From Micromonospora haikouensis (GTDB lineage Bacteria; Actinomycetota; Actinomycetes; Mycobacteriales; Micromonosporaceae): a DNA stretch of 64,000 nt. The translations under genes were made by a program, and so were the position numbers. Shown piece after piece: positions 16,389 to 23,220 of this stretch. The stretch is from positions 157,706 through 221,705 of the forward strand of contig NZ_FMCW01000001.1 in NCBI RefSeq assembly GCF_900091595.1, in the 5' to 3' direction. Numbering within the stretch: position 1 is the first letter of the stretch; every line of letters begins with the position of its first letter. The notes under the pieces are model-generated. The model worked only from the letters and a program-made list of their open reading frames with translations, had not been told where the DNA came from and did not search any database.

Positions 16389-17117
16389 ATGCTCCGTCAC
16401 CGGCGTTCCGTAACCGCCGCCGCCCTGGCCCTCGGTGCCGTCGCCGCCGTCGTGCTCGGCGTGGCCGCGCCCGCCTCGGCGCACGTCTCGGTCAACCCGA
16501 AGGAGGCGACGCAGGGCGGCTACGGCCGGTTCGCGTTCCGGGTGCCGAACGAGGGCGACGAGGCCTCGACGACCAAGGTCGAGGTGGTGCTGCCGGAGAA
16601 CGCGCCGGTCGGCTCGGTGTCGACGATGCCGGTGCCGGGCTGGACGGTGGCGGTGGAGAAGCGCAAGGTCGACCCGCCGGTGCAGGTGCACGGCAGCGAG
16701 GTCACCGAGGCGGTGGCGAAGATCACCTGGACGGCGACCGGGGACGCGGCGGTGAAGCCGGGCCAGTTCCAGGAGTTCCCGGTGTCGATGGGGCCGCTGC
16801 CGCAGGTGGACACGATGGTGTTCAAGGCGCTCCAGACCTACTCCGACGGCACGGTGGTGCGCTGGATCGAGGAGCCGACCGCCGGGGCGGAGGAGCCGGA
16901 GAACCCGGCCCCGGTGCTCACCCTGACCGCTGCCGCCCCGACGGAGGGTGCCCCGGCCCCGGCGGCGCCCGCGGCGGCGGCGGACGACGATGACGACTCC
17001 GAGGGCGGGGCGGGCCTCGCGTTCGGCGTCGCGGGGCTGGTCGCCGGGCTGGCCGGGCTGGTCCTCGGCGGGCTCGCGTTCGCCCGTACCCGGCGGGGCC
17101 CGGCCGCGACGAGCTGA
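16389..17117 (+). CDS. YcnI family copper-binding protein
   Basis: A 242-residue exported protein. The signal peptide ends PASA before H32, giving mature HVSVNPKEA, the mono-histidine copper ligand of YcnI (DUF1775). The domain (about 32-165) contains PGWTVAVEKR and FKALQTYSDGTVVRWIEEP, typical of the family, followed by a Pro/Ala/Asp-rich linker and a C-terminal helix (about 215-237) with a basic tail, so the protein is membrane-tethered. GAAAGG-type Shine-Dalgarno about 7 nt before the ATG. It lies 14 bp after copC-copD and functions with it in copper handling. A strong hairpin follows at 17138. Confidence 0.9.
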   Translation: MLRHRRSVTAAALALGAVAAVVLGVAAPASAHVSVNPKEATQGGYGRFAFRVPNEGDEASTTKVEVVLPENAPVGSVSTMPVPGWTVAVEKRKVDPPVQVHGSEVTEAVAKITWTATGDAAVKPGQFQEFPVSMGPLPQVDTMVFKALQTYSDGTVVRWIEEPTAGAEEPENPAPVLTLTAAAPTEGAPAPAAPAAAADDDDDSEGGAGLAFGVAGLVAGLAGLVLGGLAFARTRRGPAATS

Positions 17118-17137
17118 CCCGGGAGCCCTCGCCCGTC

Positions 17138-17162
17138 GGCCCGCCGGTCCACCCGGCGGGCC
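17138..17162 (+). terminator. Hairpin after the copper operon
   Basis: A perfect 10-bp stem (GGCCCGCCGG / CCGGCGGGCC) with a 5-nt loop begins 20 bp after the YcnI stop. There is no U-run, as usual for actinobacterial terminators. Confidence 0.6.
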
Positions 17163-17273
17163 GGCCCGTTTCCGGCCCCCGTCGTACGCCGTTGCTGCTG
17201 ATATCGGGCCGATTGCGCCTTTTGCGCCGGTAAGGTCGGCCGGGTACTCAGGCCACGGAAGGGAACGACACGG

Positions 17274-17915
17274 ATGCGGATCGCTCGCGCGCTCGTCGGC
17301 ATGCTGCTGCTCACCATCGGTCTCCCGGCGCTACTGGCCGCGGGTGTGCTCGGCGTCCTGTCCCGGCACTCCGACGCCGCCGGCGGGTTCACCGTGGGAT
17401 TCGGGGTGGTCGCCCTCCAGGCGCGCGCGGGCGCCGACTGGTTCCCGGCGGCCGCCTGGCTGCTGGGCGTCCTCGGCGTCCTGCTGGTGGCGTCCGCCGC
17501 GCTGCTGCTGCGCCCGGCGCGACCGCGCGAGGTGGTCTTCGTGGTCGAGCCCGACCAGGTCCCGGTGCTCGCCGACCGGCTCGGGGTGACCTCGCTCAGC
17601 GGGCTGGGCGCGCGCCCCGTGTCGGCCCCGGCCGTCGTCGCCGACCGGCAACTGGTCGCGGTGGGTGCGTCGGCCGAGCGGCCCCGCCCCGCGCTGGGGC
17701 CGGCACCGGCCCGCCGCCCGGTCACCCTCGCCGACCTGGCCCCGCCGCCCTTCCCGTCCGGTTCGCCGTCCGGTTCGCCGGCCCGCCCGGCGTCGCCGGC
17801 CTGGCCGCCGGCCGCGCCGGAGGCCACCACCCGTCCGGTACGCGTCGAGCCGCGCCGCGTCGAGCCCCGCCGTATCCGCCCCGCCGCGCCCGGCGCCCGC
17901 CGCCAGCATCCCTGA
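17274..17915 (+). CDS. Hypothetical two-helix membrane protein with Pro/Arg-rich tail
   Basis: Not recognised. A 213-residue protein with two transmembrane helices (about 5-29 and 57-80) enclosing an extracytoplasmic loop of about 28 residues, then a cytoplasmic region. Residues 85-130 look structured (EVVFVVEPDQVPVLADRLGV), whereas the last 80 residues are low-complexity Pro/Ser/Arg with direct repeats such as FPSGSPSGSPARPASPA and VRVEPRRVEPRR. GGAAGGGA before ATG 17274 is a good Shine-Dalgarno. It stands alone and converges with the GT87 gene. Confidence 0.65.
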   Translation: MRIARALVGMLLLTIGLPALLAAGVLGVLSRHSDAAGGFTVGFGVVALQARAGADWFPAAAWLLGVLGVLLVASAALLLRPARPREVVFVVEPDQVPVLADRLGVTSLSGLGARPVSAPAVVADRQLVAVGASAERPRPALGPAPARRPVTLADLAPPPFPSGSPSGSPARPASPAWPPAAPEATTRPVRVEPRRVEPRRIRPAAPGARRQHP

Positions 17916-17959
17916 TCGGCACCCGGTGGCCAGCTCCGCCCAGCTCTGCCCCCGGGCCG

Positions 17960-18012
17960 GTGAGAAGGGGACCCCTCTCTACCGAATGCGTTAACAGGGG
18001 GCCCCTCCTTAC
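17960..18012 (-). repeat. Palindromic repeat with TGTTAACGC loop, copy A
   Basis: Read on the minus strand, GTAAGGAGGGG...TGTTAACGC...GTAGAG...CCCCTT aligns without gaps over nearly its whole 53 nt to a second copy at 58156-58209. The outer parts pair imperfectly to form a GC-rich stem around a conserved A/T-containing loop. It lies between convergent genes. Confidence 0.85.
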
Positions 18013-18023
18013 GCGGCAGGCGA

Positions 18024-18056
18024 GCGGCCCTCCGTGCTGCCGACACGGAGGGCCGC
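18024..18056. terminator. Bidirectional terminator hairpin
   Basis: A perfect 13-bp stem (GCGGCCCTCCGTG / CACGGAGGGCCGC) with a 7-nt loop between the convergent genes ending at 17915 and 18122. It is symmetric, so it could serve both. Confidence 0.6.
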
Positions 18057-18121
18057 CTGCACCGGGGGATCGGTGCCACGGGGGATGCCCGAGGTATGGG
18101 TAAGATTAACCGGTAACGACG

Positions 18122-19411
18122 CTACTCGGGAGAAGTGTCCATTTGGCGCGATTTTTCGCCCTGGTGGGCGGACGCCGGGGCGGGGCGTGCGACGGGCAGG
18201 GCCACCACCAGCAGCAGGCTCAGCAGCACGTACGTGTTGCGCGCCAGGAACTCACCGGGCGAGTCGGTGGGCACCGGGGCCACCCCCCAGTCGTGGAACG
18301 ACACCACCCCGTAGACGATCAGCGCGCCGGTGCCGACGGCCAGGCCGGCCAGCCACCGTCGCCGCCGCGCCCCGGCCGGCGTCGTCGGGTCCGTGCCGAG
18401 CGCCGCGTCGGCCAGCAGCACCACCGTCGGCACGAACCAGTAGATGTGGTGGGTCCAGGTGATCGGGCTGACCAGCGCCCCGACCAGGCCCGTCAGCGTC
18501 AGGCCGGTCAGCGCGTCCCCGGCGCGGGCGGCGCGGGCGGCCCGCCACAGCCCGTACCCGGCGACCAGCAGGGCCAGCGCCAGCCACAGCACCCGGCTCG
18601 GCTCGGCGGGCGCGGTGAGCCGGCTGAGCAGACCGAACAGCGACTGGTTGCCGGTGTAGTCGGTGCGCCCGACCCGGTCGGTCGCCCACAGCTCGTGGGT
18701 GAAGAACCGCCACGAGTCCGCCGGCGCCACGGCCGCGGCGAGCAGCGTGGCGCCGGCGGCGGTCGCCGAGGCCACGGCCGCGTCCCGCCACCGCCGGGTG
18801 GCCAGGAGGTAGACGATGAAGATGCCGGGATAGAGCTTCAGCGCGGTGGCCAGCCCGACGCCCACGCCCGCCCAGCGCCGCCCCTGCGGCACGGCGAACA
18901 GCAGGTCGGCCAGGATCAGCACGACCAGCAGCATGTTGATCTGACCGAAGGTGATCGTCTCCCGGGTGCTCTCCACGGCGAAGACCAGCAGCACCCCGAC
19001 GGTGACGGTGAACACCCGGGGCAGCCCGTGCCGGGCGATGACCGGGGCGAGCAGCCACCGCGTGGTCACCACCACGCCGAGCACGGTGAGCACCGTGAAG
19101 ACTGCGATCGTCAGCCCCAGCGGCAGCAGCGCGAACGGGCGCAGCAGCAGCGCGCTCACCGGCGGGTAGGTGAAGTACAGCTCGCCCTGCACCCGGTCCG
19201 GCTGCACGTAGTCGTAGAGCGGGTGGCCGGCGGCCCACCAGTCCATCGCCCGCATGTAGATCTTGAGATCGAGGAAGTCGTGCTTCAGGCCCGGCAGGTA
19301 CAGCGCCGGCAGCACGGCCGCCAGCGCCAGCACCGTGACCAGCCGGCGGACCCGGCGGCCGCCCGGTTCGGCGGCGGTCACGGAGGGTGGCGCGATCGGT
19401 TCAGCTGGCAC
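18122..19411 (-). CDS. GT87 family polyprenol-phosphomannose-dependent mannosyltransferase
   Basis: A 429-residue integral membrane protein with about ten helices. It resembles the GT87 (DUF2029) alpha-mannosyltransferases of actinobacteria, which use polyprenyl-phosphate-mannose on the outer face to elongate lipoglycans such as PIMs, LM and LAM. The acidic motif HDFLDLKIYMRAM after the first helix is the GT-C catalytic Asp loop, with FTYPPVSALLLRP and a conserved ALKLYPG later. The acceptor is unknown. GTG 19411 has TAGGGT (19418-19423) 6 nt upstream, indicating a leaderless mRNA. It is divergent from oligoribonuclease. Confidence 0.82.
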   Translation of the reverse strand: MPAEPIAPPSVTAAEPGGRRVRRLVTVLALAAVLPALYLPGLKHDFLDLKIYMRAMDWWAAGHPLYDYVQPDRVQGELYFTYPPVSALLLRPFALLPLGLTIAVFTVLTVLGVVVTTRWLLAPVIARHGLPRVFTVTVGVLLVFAVESTRETITFGQINMLLVVLILADLLFAVPQGRRWAGVGVGLATALKLYPGIFIVYLLATRRWRDAAVASATAAGATLLAAAVAPADSWRFFTHELWATDRVGRTDYTGNQSLFGLLSRLTAPAEPSRVLWLALALLVAGYGLWRAARAARAGDALTGLTLTGLVGALVSPITWTHHIYWFVPTVVLLADAALGTDPTTPAGARRRRWLAGLAVGTGALIVYGVVSFHDWGVAPVPTDSPGEFLARNTYVLLSLLLVVALPVARPAPASAHQGEKSRQMDTSPE

Positions 19412-19484
19412 GGGGAAACCCTAGCGGTCCATCCCGCGTACGGTGCCGAGGCGCGAGGGTGCGGGCTGCGCGTAGGCTGTGCCC

Positions 19485-20075
19485 GTGGCTGATCTTCTCG
19501 TCTGGATCGACTGTGAGATGACCGGGCTGGACCTCGGCAGGGACGCCCTGATCGAGGTCGCCGCGCTGGTCACCGATCCCGACCTCAACGTGCTCGGCGA
19601 CGGGGTCGACGTGGTGATCCACGCCGACGAGGCGGCGCTGGCGGCGATGCCGGAGATCGTCCGGACCATGCACGGCAAGTCCGGGCTGACCGAGGAGGTC
19701 CGGCGCTCCACCGTGACCCTCGCCGAGGCCGAGGACCTGGTGCTCGACTACGTCACCAGCCACGTGAAGGACGCCCGCTCCGCGCCGCTGTGCGGCAACT
19801 CGATCGCCACCGACCGGGGCTTCATCGCCCGGGACATGCCGCGCCTCGACGCCCACCTGCACTACCGGATGATCGACGTCTCCTCCATCAAGGAGCTGTG
19901 CCGGCGCTGGTATCCGCGGGTCTACTTCGGGCAGCCCAAGAAGGGGCTGGCCCACCGGGCGCTGGCCGACATCCGGGAGAGCATCCGCGAGCTGGAATAC
20001 TACCGGCGGACGGTCTTCGTCCCGCTGCCCGGCCCGGACGTGGACAGCGCGAAGGCCATCGCCGCCCAGCTCTGA
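19485..20075 (+). CDS. orn: Oligoribonuclease
   Basis: A 3'-5' exoribonuclease of the DEDDh family that finishes RNA decay by degrading 2-5-mers, and hydrolyses pGpG from c-di-GMP turnover. The first Asp and Glu are in [10 protein letters not shown], the second Asp is in [10 protein letters not shown], and the last His/Asp are in [22 protein letters not shown] and [10 protein letters not shown] are family signatures. GTG 19485 gives the usual [16 protein letters not shown] start and TAGGCT (19473-19478) lies 6 nt before it, so it is probably leaderless. The c-di-GMP link is notable given the GGDEF-EAL gene at 52 kb. Confidence 0.96.
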   Translation: MADLLVWIDCEMTGLDLGRDALIEVAALVTDPDLNVLGDGVDVVIHADEAALAAMPEIVRTMHGKSGLTEEVRRSTVTLAEAEDLVLDYVTSHVKDARSAPLCGNSIATDRGFIARDMPRLDAHLHYRMIDVSSIKELCRRWYPRVYFGQPKKGLAHRALADIRESIRELEYYRRTVFVPLPGPDVDSAKAIAAQL

Positions 20076-20106
20076 GCCCACCCGGCCCGCGTCGGTCCGG
20101 GGCGGG

Positions 20107-20307
20107 TCAGCGGGCCGTGAGGCCGCGCCGGGTGGAGAGGCCGGCCGGCAGTCGGTTCAGCTCCGCCCAGGACAGCGCCGGCCGCACGCCGCGCACGTTG
20201 CGCGCCTCCCGGTACGCCGGCTGTGCCGGGAACCACTCGCGCGCACCCCGCCAGCGCCGCTCGGCGTCCTGCTCGTGTCGGTCCTCAGGCAGTTTCGGCA
20301 TGACCAT
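20107..20307 (-). CDS. Small hypothetical protein
   Basis: Not recognised. 66 residues from ATG 20307 (or 64 from ATG 20301), charged and Arg-rich, with DRHEQDAERRWRGAREWFP and LSWAELNRLPAGLSTRRG segments and no membrane helix. The best evidence that it is real is the unusually AT-rich stretch just upstream (about 20307-20360), which contains TTGACC and TACATG on this strand and looks like a promoter in an otherwise GC-rich window. It converges with orn. Confidence 0.45.
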   Translation of the reverse strand: MVMPKLPEDRHEQDAERRWRGAREWFPAQPAYREARNVRGVRPALSWAELNRLPAGLSTRRGLTAR

Positions 20308-20535
20308 ACCGTCCCAAATAAAGTTGTACATGTATGGAAATAGATATGACGTGGTCAAAGCGCCTCGGGTTCCCGCCGTCGGCGGCGTGACGACGCACCG
20401 TCGGCCGGCGGCGGTGCCGCCCCACGTCTACCCGTCCGCCCCGGGCCTCAACCAACCCGCGCACCATCGCGAGCCCACCGGCGTACCGTGATCATGGCGG
20501 CGCCCCCCGGCGGGCGCTGCGGAGGGAGGCGACCG

Positions 20536-21198
20536 GTGGGCGACCGGCGGCTGTACCTGCACCTGGTGACCTGGCTCGGGCAGTGGCCGCCGGGCCCGGG
20601 GCTGCACGTGGTCGGCTCGTACCGGCGTGACCTGCCCGCCTGGGACGGCCGGCTCCGCCCGGCGATCGCGGTCGGCGACGGGCGCGGCACGGTGCTCTCG
20701 GTCGCGCCCCGGCACGTCCCGGAGGTCCGGGCGCTCGCCGCCCGGTCGCAGCGGCGGTTGCTCGCCGGCCTGCCGGTCGCCGTCGCGCATCCCCGCTGGG
20801 TGTCCAACGACGACGTGTTCCGGTGGACCCTGGCACCGGCCCCGCTGCCGGAGGTGGGGGAGTGGATCGCGCCGACCGAGCCGGGGCTGCCCCGGTGGCT
20901 GGGGCTGTTCGACCGCGAGGTGCTGGTGGTGCGGGACGCCGACGGGCGGTACCTGGCGGGCGTGGCGATCAAGCGGCACGACGCGCACGGCCACGAGCTG
21001 GCCGTCGGCACCGTGCGGGCCGCCCGGGGCCGGGGGTTGGCCCGGCGGCTGGTGGCCCAGGCCGCCCGGCGGGTGCTCGACGAGGGGGCCGTGCCGACGT
21101 ACCGGCACGACCCGGCCAACGGCGCGTCGGCGCGGGTGGCGGAGGCCGCCGGCTTCCCCGACCGGGGCTGGCGGTCGTACGGGGTCTATCCCCCGTGA
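20536..21198 (+). CDS. GNAT family N-acetyltransferase
   Basis: A 220-residue protein. The C-terminal half is a GNAT domain: VGTVRAARGRGLARRLVAQA is the acetyl-CoA-binding loop and HDPANGASARVAEAAGFPDRG is the typical C-terminal motif. The N-terminal 100 residues (YLHLVTWLGQWPPGPGLHVV) are not clearly assigned and may be a second, degenerate GNAT or a substrate domain. GTG 20536 is chosen because GGAGGGAGG (20521-20529) precedes it by 7 nt and a TACCGT -10 box lies 46 nt upstream. The substrate is unknown. Confidence 0.78.
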   Translation: MGDRRLYLHLVTWLGQWPPGPGLHVVGSYRRDLPAWDGRLRPAIAVGDGRGTVLSVAPRHVPEVRALAARSQRRLLAGLPVAVAHPRWVSNDDVFRWTLAPAPLPEVGEWIAPTEPGLPRWLGLFDREVLVVRDADGRYLAGVAIKRHDAHGHELAVGTVRAARGRGLARRLVAQAARRVLDEGAVPTYRHDPANGASARVAEAAGFPDRGWRSYGVYPP

Positions 21199-21204
21199 GC
21201 CGGG

Positions 21205-21242
21205 CGCGGACCGTGGATCCCGGGCCGGATCCACGGTCCGCG
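21205..21242 (+). terminator. Strong hairpin terminator after the GNAT gene
   Basis: A perfect 16-bp inverted repeat (CGCGGACCGTGGATCC and its complement) with loop CGGGCC begins 7 bp after the stop codon. No U-run. Confidence 0.7.
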
Positions 21243-21369
21243 TGGCCTCCCCCCAGGTCCTCCCTCGGCGCGACCGGTCGCTCCCGCCGGCCGCCGTCCC
21301 GCCCATGACGCTACGTAATGAGATCGGCGGTGGGCAAGGGCGGCCGGCGGGTCGGCGGTGTCGTCTAGT

Positions 21370-21393
21370 GGACTTGACCTGCGACTTGACCTG
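21370..21393 (+). repeat. 12-bp direct repeat
   Basis: ACTTGACCTGCG-type units occur twice in tandem with a degenerate third (GGCTTGGCGTGG) in the gap between the GNAT gene and the TetR gene. No gene is visible in 21243-21420. Confidence 0.5.
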
Positions 21394-21420
21394 CGGCTTG
21401 GCGTGGCGCCGGGTCGCGCG

Positions 21421-22119
21421 TCAGTGACGCAGCGTGCGGATCAGGCTGATCGCCTGGCGGGTGGCCGGCCGCAGCACCCGCAGCCGGGACAGGCCGACGA
21501 GGCGGTCGACCAGCGGCACCGCCCCGTCGACGAGCTGCCGGGTCTTCGCCTGGCCGGGGGAGCGGTCGTGCACCCAGTAGAGGATCACCCCCAGGTACGC
21601 CAGCCAGAGCAGCTCGGGCAGCTCCGGGCGCAGCTCGGGGTCGACCTTCGCGGTCGAGCCGTCGAGCACCTCGCGGAACAGCGCCACCGACGCCTGCCGG
21701 GGCGCGGCGGACTCGGCGGAGAACGGGCTCAGCGGCGACGTCGGCTCGGCCGCGGTCTTGAAGAACGTCCCGGCGAACTCGTGGTACGGGGTGAGCACGT
21801 CGATGCCGGCGTGCAGCACCCCGGCCAGCCGTTGCCCGAACTCGGTCTCCCGCGCCAGCACCGCCGCCGCGGCGGCCCGGTGCTCCACCTGCGTGCCCGC
21901 GTAGAACTCCTGGATCAGGTGGTCCTTGGAGCCGAAGTAGTAGTACGCGTTGCCGACCGCGACGCCCGCCTCCTGGGCGATGGCCCGCATGGTGGTGCGG
22001 GCGTAGCCGCGTTCGCGGAACATCCGCAGCGCGGTGTCCAGGATCAGCCGCCGCGTCTGCTCACCCCGGACGGTCGCCGCCTCGCCCGCAGCGGTCGTCG
22101 CCGCACTCTGCTCGGTCAT
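21421..22119 (-). CDS. TetR/AcrR family transcriptional regulator
   Basis: A 232-residue repressor-type protein. The N-terminal helix-turn-helix (about residues 21-67) shows TRRLILDTALRMFRERGYA and MRAIAQEAGVAVGNAYYYF, and the following helical domain would bind a ligand and dimerise. It is the last gene of a three-gene operon that begins at 23124; two TTGAAC-x2-GTTCAA palindromes at that promoter are its likely operators, which would make the operon autoregulated. ATG 22119 is used; GTG 22128 is possible. Its 5' end overlaps the DCC gene by about 59 nt in another frame. Confidence 0.88.
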   Translation of the reverse strand: MTEQSAATTAAGEAATVRGEQTRRLILDTALRMFRERGYARTTMRAIAQEAGVAVGNAYYYFGSKDHLIQEFYAGTQVEHRAAAAAVLARETEFGQRLAGVLHAGIDVLTPYHEFAGTFFKTAAEPTSPLSPFSAESAAPRQASVALFREVLDGSTAKVDPELRPELPELLWLAYLGVILYWVHDRSPGQAKTRQLVDGAVPLVDRLVGLSRLRVLRPATRQAISLIRTLRH

Positions 22120-22573
22120 CGTCGTCACCGTATCCCGGGTCGGGGCCGACCGATCCGTCCCACTCTTCGCGGACCAGCCCGCGGACCGACGAGGCGGCGG
22201 CCACCACCCGTCGGGCCAGCGGCATGAGGTGCGGCCGGGCCAGCCGTTCGGCCGTGGCCCGGTGGTCCGCCAGCGCCCACAGGCAGGCGAACCAGGCCCC
22301 GTCGCCCGCGTACACCTCGCCGGTGTCGGCCACCACGGTCAGGTCGCGCAGCGTGGCGTCGTGGTCGAGGCCGGGGAAGCGCCGCCGGGCCTCGACCGAC
22401 CCGGCCGGCACGAATTCCAGGGGTACGAGCTGGGCGCGCGTGGCCAGCCAGCGCCGGGCGGCCCGGCACAGCGGGCAGTGCGCGTCGTAGAGGACGGTGA
22501 GGCCGCCGATCCCACCGCCCCCGTGTGCGGTGGGACCGGCGTCGCCCACCGGAACGGGAGAGTGGCCGCTCAT
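22061..22573 (-). CDS. DCC family thiol-disulfide oxidoreductase (DUF393)
   Basis: A 170-residue protein with the DCC-type start LYDAHCPLC (C33-x2-C36), giving the family its name (D-x-x-C-x-x-C). The family is a thioredoxin-like clan of unknown physiological partner. The C-terminal tail (DDDDRAECGDDRCGRGGDRPG region) is Cys- and Asp-rich and is read from DNA shared with the TetR gene, so its sequence may be constrained by the overlap. The start overlaps the upstream membrane gene by ATGA. Confidence 0.82.
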   Translation of the reverse strand: MSGHSPVPVGDAGPTAHGGGGIGGLTVLYDAHCPLCRAARRWLATRAQLVPLEFVPAGSVEARRRFPGLDHDATLRDLTVVADTGEVYAGDGAWFACLWALADHRATAERLARPHLMPLARRVVAAASSVRGLVREEWDGSVGPDPGYGDDDDRAECGDDRCGRGGDRPG

Positions 22574-23124
22574 CGGGCCGGCGGGACCGGGCCGGCGCCC
22601 GTCGCGCCACCGTGCGGGGCGGCCGGGGGCCCGGCGGGCTGCGGGCCAGCGGGGTGCGGGGCGGCGGGGTGTGGGGCGACCGGGTACGGCATGTGTGGCA
22701 CGTGTGGCGCGTGCGGGCCCGGCTGGGCGGGCGGCGGGGCGAGCCGGGCGACGGGTGCCACCGGGGGGTGCGTGGCGAGCTGGCGCAGCCGGCCCCGGCG
22801 GTAGCGGCCGAGCGCGAACACGTTGAAGAAGTGCAGCGCGCCGAGCACCAGCAGCACCAGCCCCACCTTCAGGGACAGCTCCTCCATCGCCTGACTGGTG
22901 CCGGTGACCGGGTCGCGGTGCCGCATCGCCACCGTCACGTAGCCGAGGTTGAGCAGGTAGAAGCCGACCACCAGGAGGCTGTTGACGGCGCGGGCCAGCC
23001 GCTCGTCGGCGAAGACCTCCTCCAGGAAGACCAGCCCGTTGCGGGACAGCGACCGCGCCACCCAGACGGTCAGGCCGATGCTGACCGCGAGGTAGACCAG
23101 GTACATCCAGACCTTGACGTCCAT
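22570..23124 (-). CDS. Membrane protein with His/Pro-rich C-terminal tail
   Basis: Not assigned to a characterised family. 184 residues, with three transmembrane helices (about 5-24, 47-68 and 88-107) and then a cytoplasmic tail of about 70 residues made of Pro, Ala, Gly and His (for example GPHAPHVPHMPYPVAPHPA). The His spacing could bind metal, but low complexity alone may explain it. ATG 23124 has AAAGG about 8 nt upstream. It is the first gene of the operon with the DCC protein and TetR regulator and lies directly behind the operator-bearing promoter. Confidence 0.75.
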   Translation of the reverse strand: MDVKVWMYLVYLAVSIGLTVWVARSLSRNGLVFLEEVFADERLARAVNSLLVVGFYLLNLGYVTVAMRHRDPVTGTSQAMEELSLKVGLVLLVLGALHFFNVFALGRYRRGRLRQLATHPPVAPVARLAPPPAQPGPHAPHVPHMPYPVAPHPAAPHPAGPQPAGPPAAPHGGATGAGPVPPAR

Positions 23125-23137
23125 CCCGACACCTTTC

Positions 23138-23151
23138 TTGAACGCGTTCAA
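23138..23151. promoter_or_regulatory. TetR-type operator palindrome O1
   Basis: TTGAACGCGTTCAA is a perfect 14-bp palindrome located between the predicted transcription start and the ATG of the 22570-23124 gene. It is near-identical to the palindrome at 23181-23196, 44 bp away centre to centre. Confidence 0.8.
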
Positions 23152-23166
23152 ATTCAGGCCGCCCTC

Positions 23167-23196
23167 AGCGTAGGGCACAACTTGAACACGTTCAAG
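23167..23196 (-). promoter_or_regulatory. Promoter with TetR-type operator O2
   Basis: CTTGAACACGTTCAAG (23181-23196) is a near-perfect palindrome. On the minus strand its TTGAAC (23195-23190) serves as a -35 box, with 17 nt to TACGCT (23172-23167) as -10. A regulator bound here would block RNA polymerase; bound at O1 it would act as a second clamp. Confidence 0.75.
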
Positions 23197-23220
23197 AGCG
23201 GGTTAGCGGTGGTGCGCGGG

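Noticed and set aside
21356-21385. GTCGTCTAGTGGAC resembles the D-arm of tRNA-Glu/Asp, suggesting a tRNA fragment or attachment site
   Set aside because: No acceptor, anticodon or T arm can be formed with the surrounding sequence, and no integrase is nearby.
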